Assembly (NCBI GenBank): GCA_027347125.1
Contig: DAIERC010000296.1
Location: 1-7,491, forward strand
Length of the DNA: 7,491 nt
Reading direction: 5' to 3'
Source: Ignavibacteriales bacterium
GTDB taxonomy: Bacteria; Bacteroidota; Ignavibacteria; Ignavibacteriales; Ignavibacteriaceae
Shown here: piece after piece, positions 7,345-7,491 of the stretch
Numbering within the stretch: the stretch's first letter is position 1
How the letters are laid out: each line of letters starts with the position of its first letter
Position numbers and translations under genes: made by a program
Notes under the pieces: model-generated
Database searches by the model: none
Told to the model about the DNA's origin: nothing
The model's input: only the letters and a program-made list of their open reading frames with translations

Positions 7345-7491
7345 GCCGACGGGATTCATGGAATATCAAAGAGCAAACCTCAAAAAAGAACCGGCTGGCG
7401 AGCGTGTTAAAAATTTTAAAGAGTTTGATAAACGTTTTACCAGCGAAGAAGCAAAAATTCAAGGCGCAAGGTGTATGGATTGCGGCATTCC
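7337..7491 (+). CDS. gltD: glutamate synthase small (beta) subunit, N-terminal part (cut by window end)
   Basis: Only the first 51 codons are present. The protein begins MGKPTGFMEYQR, reaches FKEFDKRF, and ends at ARCMDCGI, where Cys46 and Cys49 start the CxxCxxPxC cluster-binding motif of the GltD N-terminal [4Fe-4S] domain. GltD is the FAD- and NADPH-binding partner that passes electrons through its clusters to the GltB FMN site. The ATG overlaps the last 8 bases of gltB in another frame, and AGGAGG (7325-7330) lies 6 bases before it inside the gltB coding sequence. This arrangement is typical of two subunits made in fixed proportion. The FAD and NADPH domains lie beyond the window. The identification rests on the N-terminal motif and on the position directly after gltB. 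Confidence 0.93.
   Translation, partial: MGKPTGFMEYQRANLKKEPAGERVKNFKEFDKRFTSEEAKIQGARCMDCGI

Overview
This window carries ordinary core biosynthesis from a bacterium. It holds two complete genes in one tight unit (citramalate synthase, then an omega-amidase-like nitrilase), a 269-bp AT-rich gap, then the start of a glutamate synthase operon (complete large subunit gltB, first 155 bases of small subunit gltD). All genes read on the + strand. I saw no mobile element, CRISPR array, tRNA, rRNA or phage signature. I found no convincing undescribed system; the most interesting material is regulatory, at the gltB ribosome-binding site.

Organism: base composition is moderately AT-rich. Two genes lack a Shine-Dalgarno sequence while two others have strong ones, and isoleucine appears to be made by the citramalate route. 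This would fit a Bacteroidota/Chlorobiota-type lineage such as Ignavibacteria, but that is inference from general features and a database search would be needed to place it.

Layout: 1-42 is probably the last 13 codons of an unrecognised upstream gene. 43-115 is a short gap with a weak promoter candidate. 116-1705 is cimA, which makes (R)-citramalate from pyruvate and acetyl-CoA. 1709-2470 begins 3 bases after cimA and encodes a YafV/Nit2-like amidase with an intact Glu-Lys-Cys triad. 2471-2739 is non-coding, with promoter-like and inverted-repeat elements and, at its 3' end, a strong Shine-Dalgarno inside two mutually exclusive small hairpins. 2740-7344 is gltB, with all expected domains, a predicted 34-residue propeptide and the [3Fe-4S] cysteines. 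7337-7491 is the start of gltD, overlapping gltB by 8 bases.

How they work together: CimA feeds 2-oxobutyrate into isoleucine synthesis, and the branched-chain transaminases then need glutamate, which GltBD supplies from glutamine and 2-oxoglutarate. Omega-amidases hydrolyse 2-oxoglutaramate, the dead-end keto acid left when glutamine is used in transamination, giving 2-oxoglutarate and ammonia. The three functions therefore meet at the glutamine/glutamate/2-oxo-acid node, although the order alone does not show that they are co-regulated.
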